Assembly: GCA_033439265.1 (NCBI GenBank)
Contig: JAVTVX010000016.1
Location: 12,945,201-13,009,200, forward strand
Reading direction: 5' to 3'
DNA: 64,000 nt
Source of the DNA: Dillenia suffruticosa
Taxonomy: Eukaryota; Streptophyta; Magnoliopsida; Dilleniales; Dilleniaceae
A program made the translations under genes and the position numbers. Shown one piece after another: positions 13,601 to 24,961 of the stretch; within the stretch, counting starts at the first letter, position 1; each line of letters starts with the position of its first letter. The notes under the pieces were generated by a model. The model made no database searches. It was not told the DNA's origin and worked only from the letters and a program-made list of their open reading frames with translations.

Positions 13601-14347
13601 TCTTGGATTAACTTCTCAAAGGCCAAACAATTTCTCTCTCCATCACCTCATCCGGCCTCCTCACCTATCCCACTCTCTACACCCTTGTTTGGTTATGGTT
13701 TGGGGAAGAGCATTTGTCAAATTACTTCCAACTCAACCATGGATCATTTCAAGGGTTATTTCTCACCATTGTATCATTTTGTACCAAACCAAGAATCACT
13801 TTTTCTCACTCCATTTATCCAATGGTTAATATTTAGTCACAAATCAATCAAAGTTCTAATCATCCACCCATACCACAACTTCATTAGTTGCTTATTTCTC
13901 TCAATTTTCTTTTCTTTTAAGTTCTTATTAATTTCAAATGAATCTCTTGACCTACAAAAATTTACATTTGACCCCGAAAAAATTTTAAAATTTCATATTA
14001 GACCCCAAAACCTCGCATTAGGTCTAATTTAATTTATTCCGTGTCAAAACGTAATTGTTTAGCCTAATTGAACCACATTTGACCCGGTTAGGGTTTTACC
14101 CGCCATTTAGCTCTATGAAATAAGATCTAACAAAATTTGAGGTTTTTATACTCTTTAGAGTTATCCTCATTATTATTGGACCATCGGTGGTCATTTTTGA
14201 AAATTTTTAAATTTTCGACAATTGGGCCGAAATTTTCGGGAATGTTTTTAGTAGGGAAATTTTTTGGTGGATTTTTTATATAAAAACATGAGTAATATCA
14301 TACAAAAAATGAAGGAGAGTATAATTATGAGTATACCGAGGGTTACA
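10621..14347 (-). repeat. Solo LTR of a Tekay-like element nested in the Tat RT
   Basis: It starts TGTCATGCCCCGACT and ends GGTTACA, the two ends of the Tekay LTRs at 48811 and 60810. Flanking bases are CATTA (10616-10620) and CGTTA (14348-14352), four of five identical. Internal blocks match the LTR at 60810: GGGTGAGTAT...ATATTCAGTGAGTGAG near 11055-11090, the CCCCGATGTTAACC / GGTGCTAGAC pair, and a CCTGTAGAACCGTATCC block near 11590. No gag or pol sequence is present, so this is most likely a solo LTR left by recombination. At 3.7 kb it is longer than the 2.6- and 3.0-kb LTRs further right. All frames inside it are spurious. Confidence 0.8.
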
Positions 14348-14640
14348 CGTTAAACTTTTTTACCATAACCACATGGCTAACCATTTAGGGTATTCTACCT
14401 CCCAAATAATTCCTACCGCTAGGAGTTTTCGAACTTCCTTCTATATGGCGGTTGATGTTCTAGTGTAAACATTCTCTTATTCTACTTAACTAGCTTTTGC
14501 CTTGAATCTATAGTTAGTTTATGGATTATAACTGAGGGATGGATACTTGACATGTCTTTTTATGAACCATGCGACGGCTTTAGAGTGTTGCTGAAGGCAA
14601 TCCACAATTGCTTTCTGAAGAGACGCCGGTAAGTAGGCAC
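14348..14640 (-). pseudogene. Tat-type reverse transcriptase, N-terminal part
   Basis: On the minus strand are the AVAWFIKRH-like and EVRKLLAVGIIWEVEYPKWLA blocks that precede motif 1 of the plant gypsy RT. The sequence stops at the edge of the solo LTR and resumes at 10620. Confidence 0.75.
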
Positions 14641-14817
14641 CAATTTGAATTGTCTGGCTAGGTACAGCTGTGATGGAAATTTCAACCACTTCCTCTTTAG
14701 GCTAAGGATTTGATTAATGTTTGGCATCATCTCTAAATTCCTGTGTATCTAGTAGGAGAACTTATTTCTCTCCTCTACCGGTAAGGATGGTTGACAAGTT
14801 GGTGTCACCATGGAGTG

Positions 14818-15272
14818 TTATGATCCTAAAGGCATCTTGAATTTGATCTTCATATGCCTTGTGCTTGATAGTGGTTCGAGACAGTCAAAACAAGGATGAC
14901 CTAGGATAGCATTATAAGGGATAGAAGTTTCACCACATAAAAGGTGGTTTTGGCAGTAGTATGGTGAGGAGGCGTTCTTAAAGTTATGACAAACATAATG
15001 GTATCTTCTACATGTATACACTCGTTAGCAAATCCTTTTGTAGGTCTGTCAAAGCGTTAAAGATGAGATGAGATGAGGTGAAGTCCATTCACTAGAATGG
15101 CATCCCAAAAAAGAAGATCTCGATCCACTCCTTGATCTATGAAGGTTCTTTTGATGAGGTAGGACCTTATTCCTACAGTGATGATTAGTGGATTATTTCG
15201 ATCGGTATCAACTCCTATTAAATCATCATCATCAAAACTAATGATTGGCCTCTTTCTCTTGGTTGATGCCAT
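14818..15272 (-). pseudogene. Tat-type protease remnant
   Basis: The frame starting at 15272 has IISFDDDDLIGVDTD, LIITVGI and FIDQGVDRDLLFWDA. The catalytic triad position reads D-Q-G rather than the usual D-N-G or D-S-G. Downstream (15021-14818) are YNAILGHPCFD and KIKFKMP, the family's C-terminal protease block. A frameshift separates the two frames. The Met at 15272 is only about 70 bases from the primer-binding site, so gag has been deleted between them. Confidence 0.8.
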
Positions 15273-15330
15273 GATTGTAAAAAAAAAAAAAGGATTGTGA
15301 TAGGATCTAAAAAAATCAGCTTGTTTTCCA

Positions 15331-15343
15331 CAAATGACACCAA
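15331..15343 (-). promoter_or_regulatory. Primer-binding site of the Tat-type element
   Basis: The sense strand reads TTGGTGTCATTTGTGGAAAA immediately inside the 5' LTR. This is close to the TTGGCGCCNTCTGTGG-type primer-binding region seen in plant Tat elements, with transitions consistent with decay. Confidence 0.65.
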
Positions 15344-15345
15344 TC

Positions 15346-15786
15346 TATTAGAGGTGGCTCCACAGATGATGACTCTACTAACTTGAATGGGGTAACTAGT
15401 TGTCTAAGGATTTTGATCGATGAGATCTGCAAAAGACCGTTGGAGAGTACTCTAGTAGGAGAGACTATGATACTCAAATCAGAGAGTGGTTTTCGAAAAG
15501 AGAAACAGACTGACAGAGAATTTTGGTTATACCTTTATGTGCTATATGTAAGTTCAGAGAATATACTTGGTTGGCGACCTTATGATGTGCATATATAGGT
15601 TGCTTCTGTGAGTCTTGTATATATCCGAAATGTTGAAACACTAGTTTCCATATGAGAGTGTCTAAAGATTATAGGATCTCTTAAGAAAGGATTTACATAA
15701 GATTTAGAATCCTTCTTGTTAAGAAAGTTATAGTTGCCAAGGGGTTTCTTTCCTTATCGGTTAGGATTCAAAGTCTTCTTGTTAAC
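15346..15786 (-). repeat. 5' LTR of the Tat-type element (part 1, interrupted)
   Basis: Homologous to 6620-7060. The LTR is broken after GTTAAC by the Sirevirus-type insertion and resumes at 24594-24598 with a second TTAAC and then TACGAGATG. Confidence 0.8.
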
Positions 15787-17289
15787 TGTTGGAAATTGTT
15801 GTGTTGTCTCCTTAGTTTTAATAATAACAAAATCTCTCATAGTATTCTAACAATTTTATTTAATGTACAGAGTTTATATTTACTAAAAAGATTTTATTAA
15901 AAAAAAGTTATAGAATCAGTCATAGAACTAGTTATGGAAGCAAGGTTTATTTGGACCATGGAAGCAAGATTTTTTAATTTTTGTTGAAAACCCAGCCAAC
16001 AAGGTAAGTGTAGATTGGATACTATATTTAACCTATAATTGATCCTAGATGTACACAAAAATGCTCCAACATGAGAACACTTCATATTCCACTACTTAGA
16101 AATTTTTCTAAGTATAAAATAGTGATCATTTGACCATATTTGAACCTTCATATCTTCTTATATGTTAAAATACTTTCAATACCGAAAATTGTGTTTCAAA
16201 GAAGATTGATGGAACTTCAAATTCAAGTAATTACATTACATTTATCTTGTTGGAATGGTAGAGAAAATTCAGCCAGAAATTGCTTGGTCACTCATTTTAC
16301 ATAGTAAAAATTCTAGATAGAATATGGTTTTCAGTGGATATTTGGATCTCGATAACTTCACTATAGGTTAGTGACTTATGAGTTTATTTATTCAACAATA
16401 TTATGCTATAGTTGAATAGCAAATATAATAATTCGTGACACATTTACCTTGAGATTTTGGTGGAGAAACAAATGGGCAAAGTTGGCTAATTGTTCTAAAA
16501 AATTCAGAACATAAGACTAATTTTCTAGAGTTATTTTCGAATTATTTGGGAAAACAATTATCTAGATATAATCCAACCAACTTTTAAATATCTTAGAGGG
16601 ATGTTTAAACTTCAGAAAAAAATATTTATTGCCGGTAAATATCATTATTCAAGGAGGATTTGAAGCCTATTTTTCAGGATGTTGGTGGAGTTGTTGCTGG
16701 TAATTTTGGGAAGTTTTTACTGTAGGATTTTGAATTTTGAAAGAGCAGATTTTTCAGAAACAAAATAGTTTCAAAATTCAAGAGAGTAGAGAGTATTAAA
16801 CAGCAAATTTTCACAAAAAAAAAAGAGTAATGCAATTCCTGAATTCTGAGAAACAAAATTTTGTATTATGAAAGAAGATGTTGCTACTACATTTCTGATT
16901 TTCTACCTCAATATCCATTTGTTCAAGTATTGTTTGAGCTGTAAAAGAGTATTGTGTGAGTGAGTCATTGTATGAGTTATCTTCCATTGTTGGATGAAAG
17001 AATCTTCTTGGTATGAAGATCAGAAGTCGACAAGTAGAGTGTATGTTGTTGATTCGATCATAGTGGAAACTAGCTAGTGGTTAGACCGCGGTTTGGTTGG
17101 CTGGAAGAGTGGATATAAGCACAAGGCTGAACCACTATAAAAATAGATTTGTCTCCTTACTCTTATCTCTTTCATTACATTAGATTGACCATAAGTTTAA
17201 TTATTGAATCTAGATGGAGTTAGATTTTTGAAAAGCCAATTTAGGACAACCAATTCAACCCCCTTTCTTGATTGTCTTTGGGACCAATA
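15787..17289 (+). repeat. 5' LTR of the Sirevirus-type element
   Basis: Begins TGTTGGAAATTG and ends GGGACCAATA, where the 3' copy ends ACCAACA. It is longer than the 3' LTR mainly because of an extra ~25 bases around 15945-15970 (a second ATGGAAGCAAG) and extra bases near 16110-16150. Confidence 0.9.
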
Positions 17290-17291
17290 AT

Positions 17292-17303
17292 TGGTATCGG
17301 AGC
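17292..17303 (+). promoter_or_regulatory. Primer-binding site, initiator tRNA-Met type
   Basis: TGGTATCGGAGC lies two bases after the 5' LTR. It matches the TGGTATCAGAGC site complementary to plant initiator tRNA-Met except for one A-to-G change. Confidence 0.85.
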
Positions 17304-17348
17304 TGGTTCTCTACTCCATTAAAGAGACATCTTTAGAGTATTTAATCC

Positions 17349-19300
17349 ATGGCTTTTTCCTATAACTATGGTCAGGCTATGAACAGGACACCATATTTCG
17401 ATGGTGCAAACTTTTCCTATTGGAAATGTAGGATGGAGACATTCATTGAAGCCACTGATTATGAGGCTTGGGAAGTGATTACTTTTGGAAATTTAGAGGT
17501 TAAGTTGCCTATAATCACAGAGGATGATAGGAGAAAGATGTCTATTAATTCTCGTGCTAAACATTTGCTTTTATGTGCAATCTCACCAACTGAATTTAAT
17601 CTAGTTTTTTCATGTGCAACAGCAAAGGAAGTCTGGGATAAGTTGTGCATTACACATGAAGGAACCAGCATATCAAAAAGACTCGAATTAGTCTCTTGAT
17701 GCAAGAATATGAATTCTTTCGATTTCAGTAAGAAGAAAATGTAAAAGATATATTTAATAGATTCTCTACAATAACTAATGAACTTGATTCGCTTGGAAAA
17801 AGAATTTCAGATTTAGATCAAGTGAGGTAGGTTTTTCGAGTTTTGCAAAGAACTTGGGATGCCAAGAAGACTGCTATTGAGGAAGCACAAAACTTGAACA
17901 AGTTATCCCTCAATGAATTGAGAGGAAAATTGATGTTCTATGAGGCTAAAGTTTTTCATACTGTAGAATCTGAAAATAAGAAGAAGTTCATAGCATTTAC
18001 GGCTGAAGAAAATGAGAATTCTGTAGAAGAAGATAGCAGTGATCAAGATATCAATATACTGGCCAAAAAGCTCTCTCGTGCCTTTAAAAAAGGGGGTAAA
18101 AAGTTTTTTAAATATAAAAATTTTTAGAACTCACAAAAGTTTAAGTCCAATGCAGGAAAGAACAGTAAAAAAATGGAGCAAAATGATGATAAAATCTGTT
18201 ATGAATGCAAGAAGAAATGACACATCAAATATGAGTATACAGTATTACTAAAAAAGATTGAAGCATTCAAAAAGAAAAGCAAAACCATGATGGTGACATG
18301 GAGTGATTCAGAAAATGAAAACTCAGATGATGAAAGTTCTAAAGTATCAAGGAGGTTAATCTTTGTCTTATGGCAAATGATGGGGTGATCTCTAAAAACT
18401 CAATAGATACTACTGATTCTGACAACATATTAAATATATTTTCAAAACTGAAAAATAAAGTTAACATATTGGAAAATGAGAAGGATTTGTTTAGGCAAAC
18501 CAAGAACTTGTTGTACTTTGAAAATGAAACCATTAGAGATGAAAATGAGGTACTAAAATCTGAAAATAGTGAGTTGAAAAATGAGATACATATTCTAAAA
18601 AAAAATAGCTAAACTATCAAAGTCAATAGAAAATACATTCCAAAAGTTTCATGAAAATGATGAGAAATTAACTAAATTGCTTTCCATACAAAGACTAAAT
18701 TTTTCAAAAAGAGGTTTAGGCTATATTTATAATCATGAGAAGCTTTCAACTTCTAACAATAGCTGATTTGTTAGAGCTACAGAAACAGAAAATAATAGCA
18801 TAGTTTTGCCTACAGTAAATACTCATAGAAGCTTACAAGTGACTGCCGAGAAAAACAAGTTCCATGCTCAAAAAATTGCCCAACAAGCCACACAAAACCT
18901 ACAAAAAACAAACTCACATTCTGTACAATATATACATAGAAACTTTTCTCAAACTGTAGAAAAATATCATAGAATAACACACAGAAATGGACACAAAATT
19001 AACCATAGAAGCACCCATGGAAATACCAATAGAAGATTTGGTGAAAAACAACATTATTACAAAAAATTTAATTTTGGATCTAGGTATAATAAATTTAGTA
19101 GAATGTAGAATTATTTACCTTATAGATCCAGTTATGCAAGAAAAAAAAATAATGGGTCATGTTACATATGTCATAAAATTGGTCATTTTGCTAGAAATTG
19201 TTTTTTGAACAAACTTAGTACACATCAAGACAAATTTAATTCCTATACAAACTTGTCTTCAAAAGAAACCAAATATGTTTGGGTTCCCAAGAATAGATAA
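17349..19300 (+). pseudogene. Sirevirus-type gag, broken
   Basis: The frame starting MAFSYNYGQ at 17349 contains FDGANFSYWKCRM and is stopped by TGA at 17697. The rest continues in other frames: ENVKDIFNRFSTITNEL near 17740-17780, then RTWDAKKTAIEEAQNL and LSLNELRGKLM to about 17940. A first zinc knuckle near 18196-18240 is broken: its conserved Gly codon is a TGA stop. A Glu/Asn/Lys-rich coiled-coil segment (18370-18612) follows, and a second, intact CCHC knuckle (CYICHKIGHFARNC) lies near 19161-19202. The order of capsid-like domain, knuckle, coiled coil, knuckle is clear, but at least four breaks prevent a full Gag. Confidence 0.85.
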
Positions 19301-19309
19301 TTGTTTTTC

Positions 19310-22260
19310 TTTATGTATAGGAACAAGAGGCAAAAATCAAAGGAAAATGGTATGTTGACAGCGGATGCTCGAGACATATGATCGGTGATGCCTCATTGTT
19401 CAAGAAACTCGAAAGAAGAAACCATGGAGTGGTGACCTTTGGAGATAATCAAAAAGGCAAAATAATTAGAAAAGACACAGTAGGTATAAATTCTACCTCA
19501 ATAAAAAATGTGTTTTTTGTTGATAAATTGATGCATAATTTGTTGAGTATAAGTCAATTGTGTAATTTAGGTTACAATGTGTTATTCAAAAGTGATAAAT
19601 GCAGAGTATTAGATAATAAGTAGCATGAACAAATTTTTGAAAGAATAAAATTAGGTAATATCTATATAGTAAACTCTATAATATTAAATAGTTTAAAAGA
19701 AAATTGTTTGATATCATTTAACAATGATATGTTTACATGACATAAAAAACTAGATCATATAAATTTCAAACAATTAGAAAAATTGTCCAAAGAAAATATG
19801 GTTAGAGTAATTCCTGAATTTTCATTGAAATAACCTATAACAGTAATGCATGTTCCTTGAACAAATAAATAAAAATATCATTTAAGAGTAAAAATAACAT
19901 TTCCACATCTAAACCACTAGAAATATTGCATATGGATTTATTTGGACCGGTTAGGAACCTAAGTCCTGGAGGAAATAAATATAGACTAATTATTGTTGAT
20001 GATTTTTCTAAATTCACTTGGATTTTATTTTTAACCCACAAAAATGAAACTTTTGAAACATTTAAAATTTTTACAAAGAAAATTGAAAATGAAAAAAATT
20101 TAAAAACAGTGAGTCTAAAAACCGACCATGGAAAAGAATTTGATAATTTAGATTTTATACAATATTATGATAAAAAGGGAATTAATTAAAATTTTTCAGT
20201 ACCTTATATACCACAACAAAATGGGATTGTTGAACGTAAAAATAGAACCATTCAAGAAATGACTAGAACTATGTTAAATGATAGTGTTGGAAAATATTTT
20301 TGGGCAGAAACTGCATGTACAATATGTTATATAATAAATAGAGCCTACACAACACCTATGACAAATAAAACCCCTTATGAAATTTTTAAAAAAAGAAAAC
20401 CAAATATCTCTTATTTTCATACATTTGGATGCACATGTTTTATTCTAAAAAATAGTATGAATATTAGAGGTAAATTTGATAAAAAAAGCCATTAAAGGAA
20501 TATTTCTAGGTTATTCTTTAAATAGCAAGACTTATAGAGTTTTCAATAAAAAATCTAATATTGTAAAAAAAACAATAAATGTTAAGTTTCATGAAAATGA
20601 ATTTCAAAATATTGAAATGGAAGACGATCATGAAATCCCCATTGAAAATCAAAATACAAAATAAGATGATCAAAATGAACAAAGAGGGGAATTGTTAGAA
20701 GTTGGAAAGTTTTACCTAGTCATTCATCTAATGATATAATGGGAGATGTAAGTGAAGAATAAGAACTAGATCACGCTATAGAAATATTAAAAATCAATTC
20801 TCCTTAATCGCTACCATAGAACCGAAAACCATAGAAGAAGTCATAGAAAATAAAAGTTGAATAGAGACTATGCAAGAAGAATTAAATTAATTTACAAGAA
20901 ATAATGTTTGGACTTTAGAACCGAAATCTAAAGATAAGTCAATAATTGGAACTAAATGGGTTTTTCGAAATAAATTAGATGAAAATGAAAATGTTGTAAG
21001 AAACAAAGTTAGACTAGTTGCAAAAAGATATTCAAGAGAGTAAAGAATTAACTATAATGAAACTTTTGCACCCGTTGCTAGATTAGAGGTAATACGACTA
21101 CTTTTAGCTTTTACATGTTTTAAATATTTTAAATTATATCAAATGAATGTTAAGAGTGTATTTTTAAATGATTACATAAAAGAAAAAGTATATGTTAGTC
21201 AATCACCCAGTTTTAAAGTAAAGAAAATTATGTCTATAAATTATAAAAAGTATTGTATGATTTAAAACAATCACCAAGGGTATAGTATGATAGACTAAAT
21301 GAATAACTTGGGAAAAATAATTTTAAAAAGGGAAATATAGACACTAATTTATTTATCAAAATTTATTAATGATGATATTCTTGTTGTTCAAATATATGTT
21401 GATGATATTGTGTTTGGATCTATAAATGAGTATTTGTGTGATAATTTTAGTAATATCATGAAGAATGAATTTGAAATGTCAATTATGGGTTAATTAAATT
21501 TTTTTTCTTGGATTACAAATTAAACAATTTTCTCATGGTATATTTATAAGTCAAAAAAAGTATGCAAAAGAATTAATTAAAAAATTTGGTATGGAAAATT
21601 CAAAATATGTTAATACCCCTATATCTATCTCTATTAAATTAGATCTAGATGAAGAAAGGAAAAATGTGAATGAAAAACTCTATAAAAGTATGATAGGATT
21701 ATTGTTATATTTGATCGCTTCTAGACCCGATATCCTATTTAGTGTATATCTATGTACAAGATTTCAAAACAAATCTAAGAAATCTCATCTTAGGTGCCGA
21801 TTATGCCAGTTGCAAAATTGATTGAAAAATTACCTCAAATACTTGTCAATTTTTAGGTGACAGAATCATAAGTTTGGTATTTAAAAAATAAAATTCAGTT
21901 GTATTGTCAATAACCGAATCGGAATATGTCTCAATAGAAAATTGTTGTGATCAAATTTTATGGTTAAAATAACAAGTTAGAGATTATGGGTTAGATTATA
22001 AAAATATTATCATAAAATGTAATAATACAAGTGTCATTTGTCTTACCAAAAATCTCATAAATCATTTAAAATCAAAACATATCGAAATTAGATACTATTT
22101 TATTAGAGATCATGTTTTAAATGGAGATATAATTTTGGAATATGTAGAAATACAAATTCAATTTGTCAATATTTTTACAAAACCTTTAGACAAAAAAAGA
22201 TTTGAAAACATTAAAAATGAAATAGGAGTGTGCTTTCCATTTAAAAAAAATCGGTATATA
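19310..22260 (+). pseudogene. Sirevirus-type pol (PR-INT-RT-RH), broken
   Basis: Protease starts near 19349 with WYVDSGCSRHM (catalytic DSG present), followed by HNLLSISQLCNLGYN. Integrase: HMDLFGPV at 19926, VDDFSKFTWI, the second Asp in LKTDHGKEFD, and the Glu in NGIVERKNRT near 20225. RT: GTKWVFRNK and FAPVARLEVIRLL near 20950-21100. The first catalytic Asp has become Asn (YQMNVKSVF), while YVDDIVFGS near 21395-21420 is intact. RNase H has lost roughly 100 bases: KKSHL at about 21790 runs straight into ADYASCKID. The end reads NIFTKPLDKKRFENI. Many stops are one transition from a sense codon. Confidence 0.88.
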
Positions 22261-22357
22261 GAAACTTCAACTGACAGCCCACATAGAGTCTCTACAGTAA
22301 ACAGTCCCTCTTTCTCTTCGAAAACCTTAACAGAAATCCCCAAAATTCAAACCCTAA

Positions 22358-22795
22358 ATGGCTACATGCAAATCTTCAAGAATCGTGGGAAAAACTACAA
22401 AGAATCCATCTTCTTCATACATTAACATCTTAAGCTCTGATTCTTCAATCTCTGAATCTTCCACTTCTAATTCATCAAACCTTCGTTTCAATCGTGATGC
22501 TCAGACCCTAGGTCAAATTCGACACCCTCTCGTGATTCTGATTCTCAATTTACTGAACATCAAGCTCATTACTCGACTCAAGAAACACATCAAACCTTCT
22601 CAGAAAATCAGTTTCTTCAACCTCTTCGAATCCAAATTTCTTACACTCTGTCACGTCCAATCATGTTCGAAGCTAGCTCCTTTATGTTTCAATGATGTAT
22701 TTTTTTTTTTGTCAGACTTCAATGAAATTTCCTATTTTCTTCTATCCATTGTTATGATTAATTTCTTTTTGATACAACAAAAAGGGGAAGAATAA
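22358..22795 (+). pseudogene. Unidentified open frame downstream of pol in the Sirevirus-type element
   Basis: A 145-residue frame beginning MATCKSSRIV lies about 100 bases after the end of RNase H and before the 3' LTR. It is Ser-rich at the start (SSDSSISESSTSNSS) and hydrophobic toward the end. Some Sireviruses carry an extra, env-like or unassigned frame in exactly this place. No membrane or fusion motif can be claimed here, and it may only be a chance frame. A GGGGAAGAATAAGG purine tract at its end (about 22785-22798) may be a polypurine tract. Confidence 0.4.
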
Positions 22796-23158
22796 GGTTA
22801 AACAAAAGAAAGACAGCACTGCAAATCAAAATTCTGCCAAATCAAACTTTTGCACAAAAGAAATTAAATTTCTGCACAAAAAATAAATGAAAGACAGCAC
22901 TGCAAACTGCATAAATACAAGACTGCACACATTGAGGGAGAGAACAAAGAACAAATAATAAATTTTATACTTAAAAAAATAATAAACAAAGGTATAAATT
23001 TAGAAAGAGTTTTGAAATAAGAGCTGAATGCCATTTTATCATCTGGACAAGAATAAGATTTATTTATTTTTGCATTTGAGAAGTGATCTAAATGTGATTT
23101 ATTGAATTCTTTTGTAACATTTTTTTTAAGATTTTGTTGTCATAAAAAATGGATAAAA
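22796..23158 (+). other. Untranslated tail between pol and the 3' LTR
   Basis: AT-rich sequence containing a repeated phrase (AAAGACAGCACTGCAAA at about 22810 and 22890). No coding content was recognised. Confidence 0.6.
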
Positions 23159-24593
23159 TGTTGAAAATTATAGTGTTGTTTTCTTAGTTTTGATGATAAC
23201 AAAATCTCTCATAATATTCTAACAATTTTATTTAGTGTGCAGAATTTATATTTACTGAAAAGATTTTATTAAAGAAAACTTATAGAACCAGCCATAGAAC
23301 TAGTCATGGAAGCAAGATTTTTTTATTTTTGTTGAAAACCCAGCCAACAAAGTAAGTATAGTTTGGATACTTTAGTTAACCTATAATTGATCTTAAATGT
23401 ATACAAAAATACCCAAATATGAAAACACTTCATATTTCACCACTTAGAAATTTTTCTAAATATTTGGACTTTTATATCTTCCTATATACTAAAATACTTT
23501 CAATACCGAAAATTGTGTTTCAAAGAGGATATATGGAACTTCAAATTCAAGTAATTACAGTATATTTATCTTGTTAGAATTGTGGAGAAAATTCAGCCAG
23601 AAATTGTTTGGTCACTTATTTTACATAGTAGAAATTCTAGATAGAATATGATTTTCAGTAGGTATTTGGATCTCAATAACTTTACTACAGGTTAGGGACT
23701 TATGAGTTTATTTATTCAACATTATTATACTATAGTTGAACAACAAATATGATAATTCGTGGCACATTTATCTTGAGATTTTGGTGAAAAAACAAATGGG
23801 CAAAATTGGCTAGTTGTTTTAAAAAATTCAGAACATAAGGCTAATTTCCTAGAGTTATTTTCGAATTTTTTGGGAAAGTAATCATCTAGAAATAATCCAA
23901 CCAACTTTTGAATATCTTAGAGGGATGTTTAAACTTCAGAAAAAAATATTTATTGTTGGTAAATATCATTATTCAAGAAGAATTTGAAGTCTATTTTTTA
24001 GGATATTGGTGGAGTTCTTACTGGTAATTTTGAAGAGTTTTTACTACAGGATTTTGAATTTTGAAAGAGCAGATTTTTCAGAAACAAATCAGTTTCGAAA
24101 TTCAAGAGAGTAGAGAGCATTAAACTTTCACAAAAAAAGAGTAATGCAATTCCTGAATTCTAAGAAACAAAATTCTGTATTCTGAAAGAAGATGCTGCTG
24201 CTGCATTTCTGGTAAATACCATTTGTTCAAGCATTGTTTGAGTTGTAAAAGAGTATTGTGTGAGTGAGTCATTGTATGAGTTATCTTCCATTGTTGGACG
24301 AAGGAATCTTCATGGTCTGAAGATCAGATGTCGACAAGTGGAGTGTATATTGTTGATTCGATCATAATGGAAACTAGTTAGTAGCTAGACCCCGACTTAG
24401 TTGGTTGGAAGAGTGGACGTAGGCACAAAGTCGAACCACTATAAAAACGGATTTGTCTCCTTACTTTTATCTTTTTCATTGTATTAGATTGACCATATAT
24501 TTAATTATTGAATATAGGTGGAGTTAGATTTTTGAAAAACCAATTTATGACAACCAATTCAACCCCCCTTATTGGTTGTCTTTGGGACCAACA
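23159..24593 (+). repeat. 3' LTR of the Sirevirus-type element
   Basis: Begins TGTTGAAAATTATAG and ends GGGACCAACA. It aligns with the 5' LTR over its length, including CCCAGCCAACAA and TGAGTGAGTCATTG. It is followed directly by the TTAAC target duplication. Confidence 0.9.
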
Positions 24594-24598
24594 TTAAC

Positions 24599-24832
24599 TA
24601 CGAGATGTTGTTTCCATGATTTAAGAAAAGTTGAATATTGCTCCGAGCTGATCAGATACTTAGCATCGAGGAGGTCTTAAGATTGATCAGCCTCCTACCT
24701 AGTAGAATCTAGCCGATGAGAACCGAGAGAGCAGGCTACGTCCCCCAACTAAGAGGTTCATTTCATTTGCGTGAACTACTAATTATAGGATTAAGTTTTA
24801 CAATAATAGGGCCTTTGGACCATATATCATCA
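24599..24832 (-). repeat. 5' LTR of the Tat-type element (part 2)
   Basis: Continues the LTR interrupted at 15786 with TACGAGATGTTG and GAGGAGGTCTTAAG. It matches 7062-7276 and ends at ATATCATCA. Confidence 0.8.
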
Positions 24833-24961
24833 TGTAGTAATATATTTGTCTTTAAATTTTCATTTTATAAAAGCGCCATCTTGTACACACTTTGACATCA
24901 ATTATATATTTAATGGGCTTATGAGCCATGACACTAACCGTATTTCCAATAATCACCTTGA

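Larger units (their letters stand above)
15787..24593 (+). mobile_element. Ty1/copia Sirevirus-type element, complete but defective
   Basis: An 8,807-bp element bounded by direct LTRs (15787-17289 and 23159-24593) and an exact 5-bp target duplication TTAAC (15782-15786 and 24594-24598). The primer-binding site follows the first LTR. Order is gag, protease, integrase, RT, RNase H, as in Ty1/copia. Gag begins with a YFDGANFSYWKCRM block and the protease with WYVDSGCSRHM, both typical of Sireviruses. LTRs differ at roughly one base in ten plus small indels, so it is younger than its Tat host. Stops, frameshifts and an RNase H deletion leave no functional polyprotein. Confidence 0.92.
6620..24832 (-). 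mobile_element. Ty3/gypsy Tat-type element carrying two nested insertions
   Basis: An old minus-strand LTR retrotransposon. Its LTRs are 6620-7276 and 15346-15786 continuing at 24599-24832. In the sense direction they run TGATGATATA...CCACCTCCAACA. The flanking five bases are GGTAG on the left and TGTAG on the right, four of five matching, a plausible target duplication. The primer-binding site lies at 15331-15343 (sense TTGGTGTCATTTG, close to the usual Tat-type site) and the polypurine tract at 7277-7293. Protease, RT, RNase H and integrase remnants are in gypsy order. Gag is missing: protease starts less than 100 bases after the primer-binding site. By eye the two LTRs match at roughly 75-80%, so this is one of the oldest elements in the window. 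Confidence 0.85.

Noticed and set aside
13321-14032. Overlapping frames of 69-115 codons
   Set aside because: They lie inside the solo LTR and lack any recognised domain.
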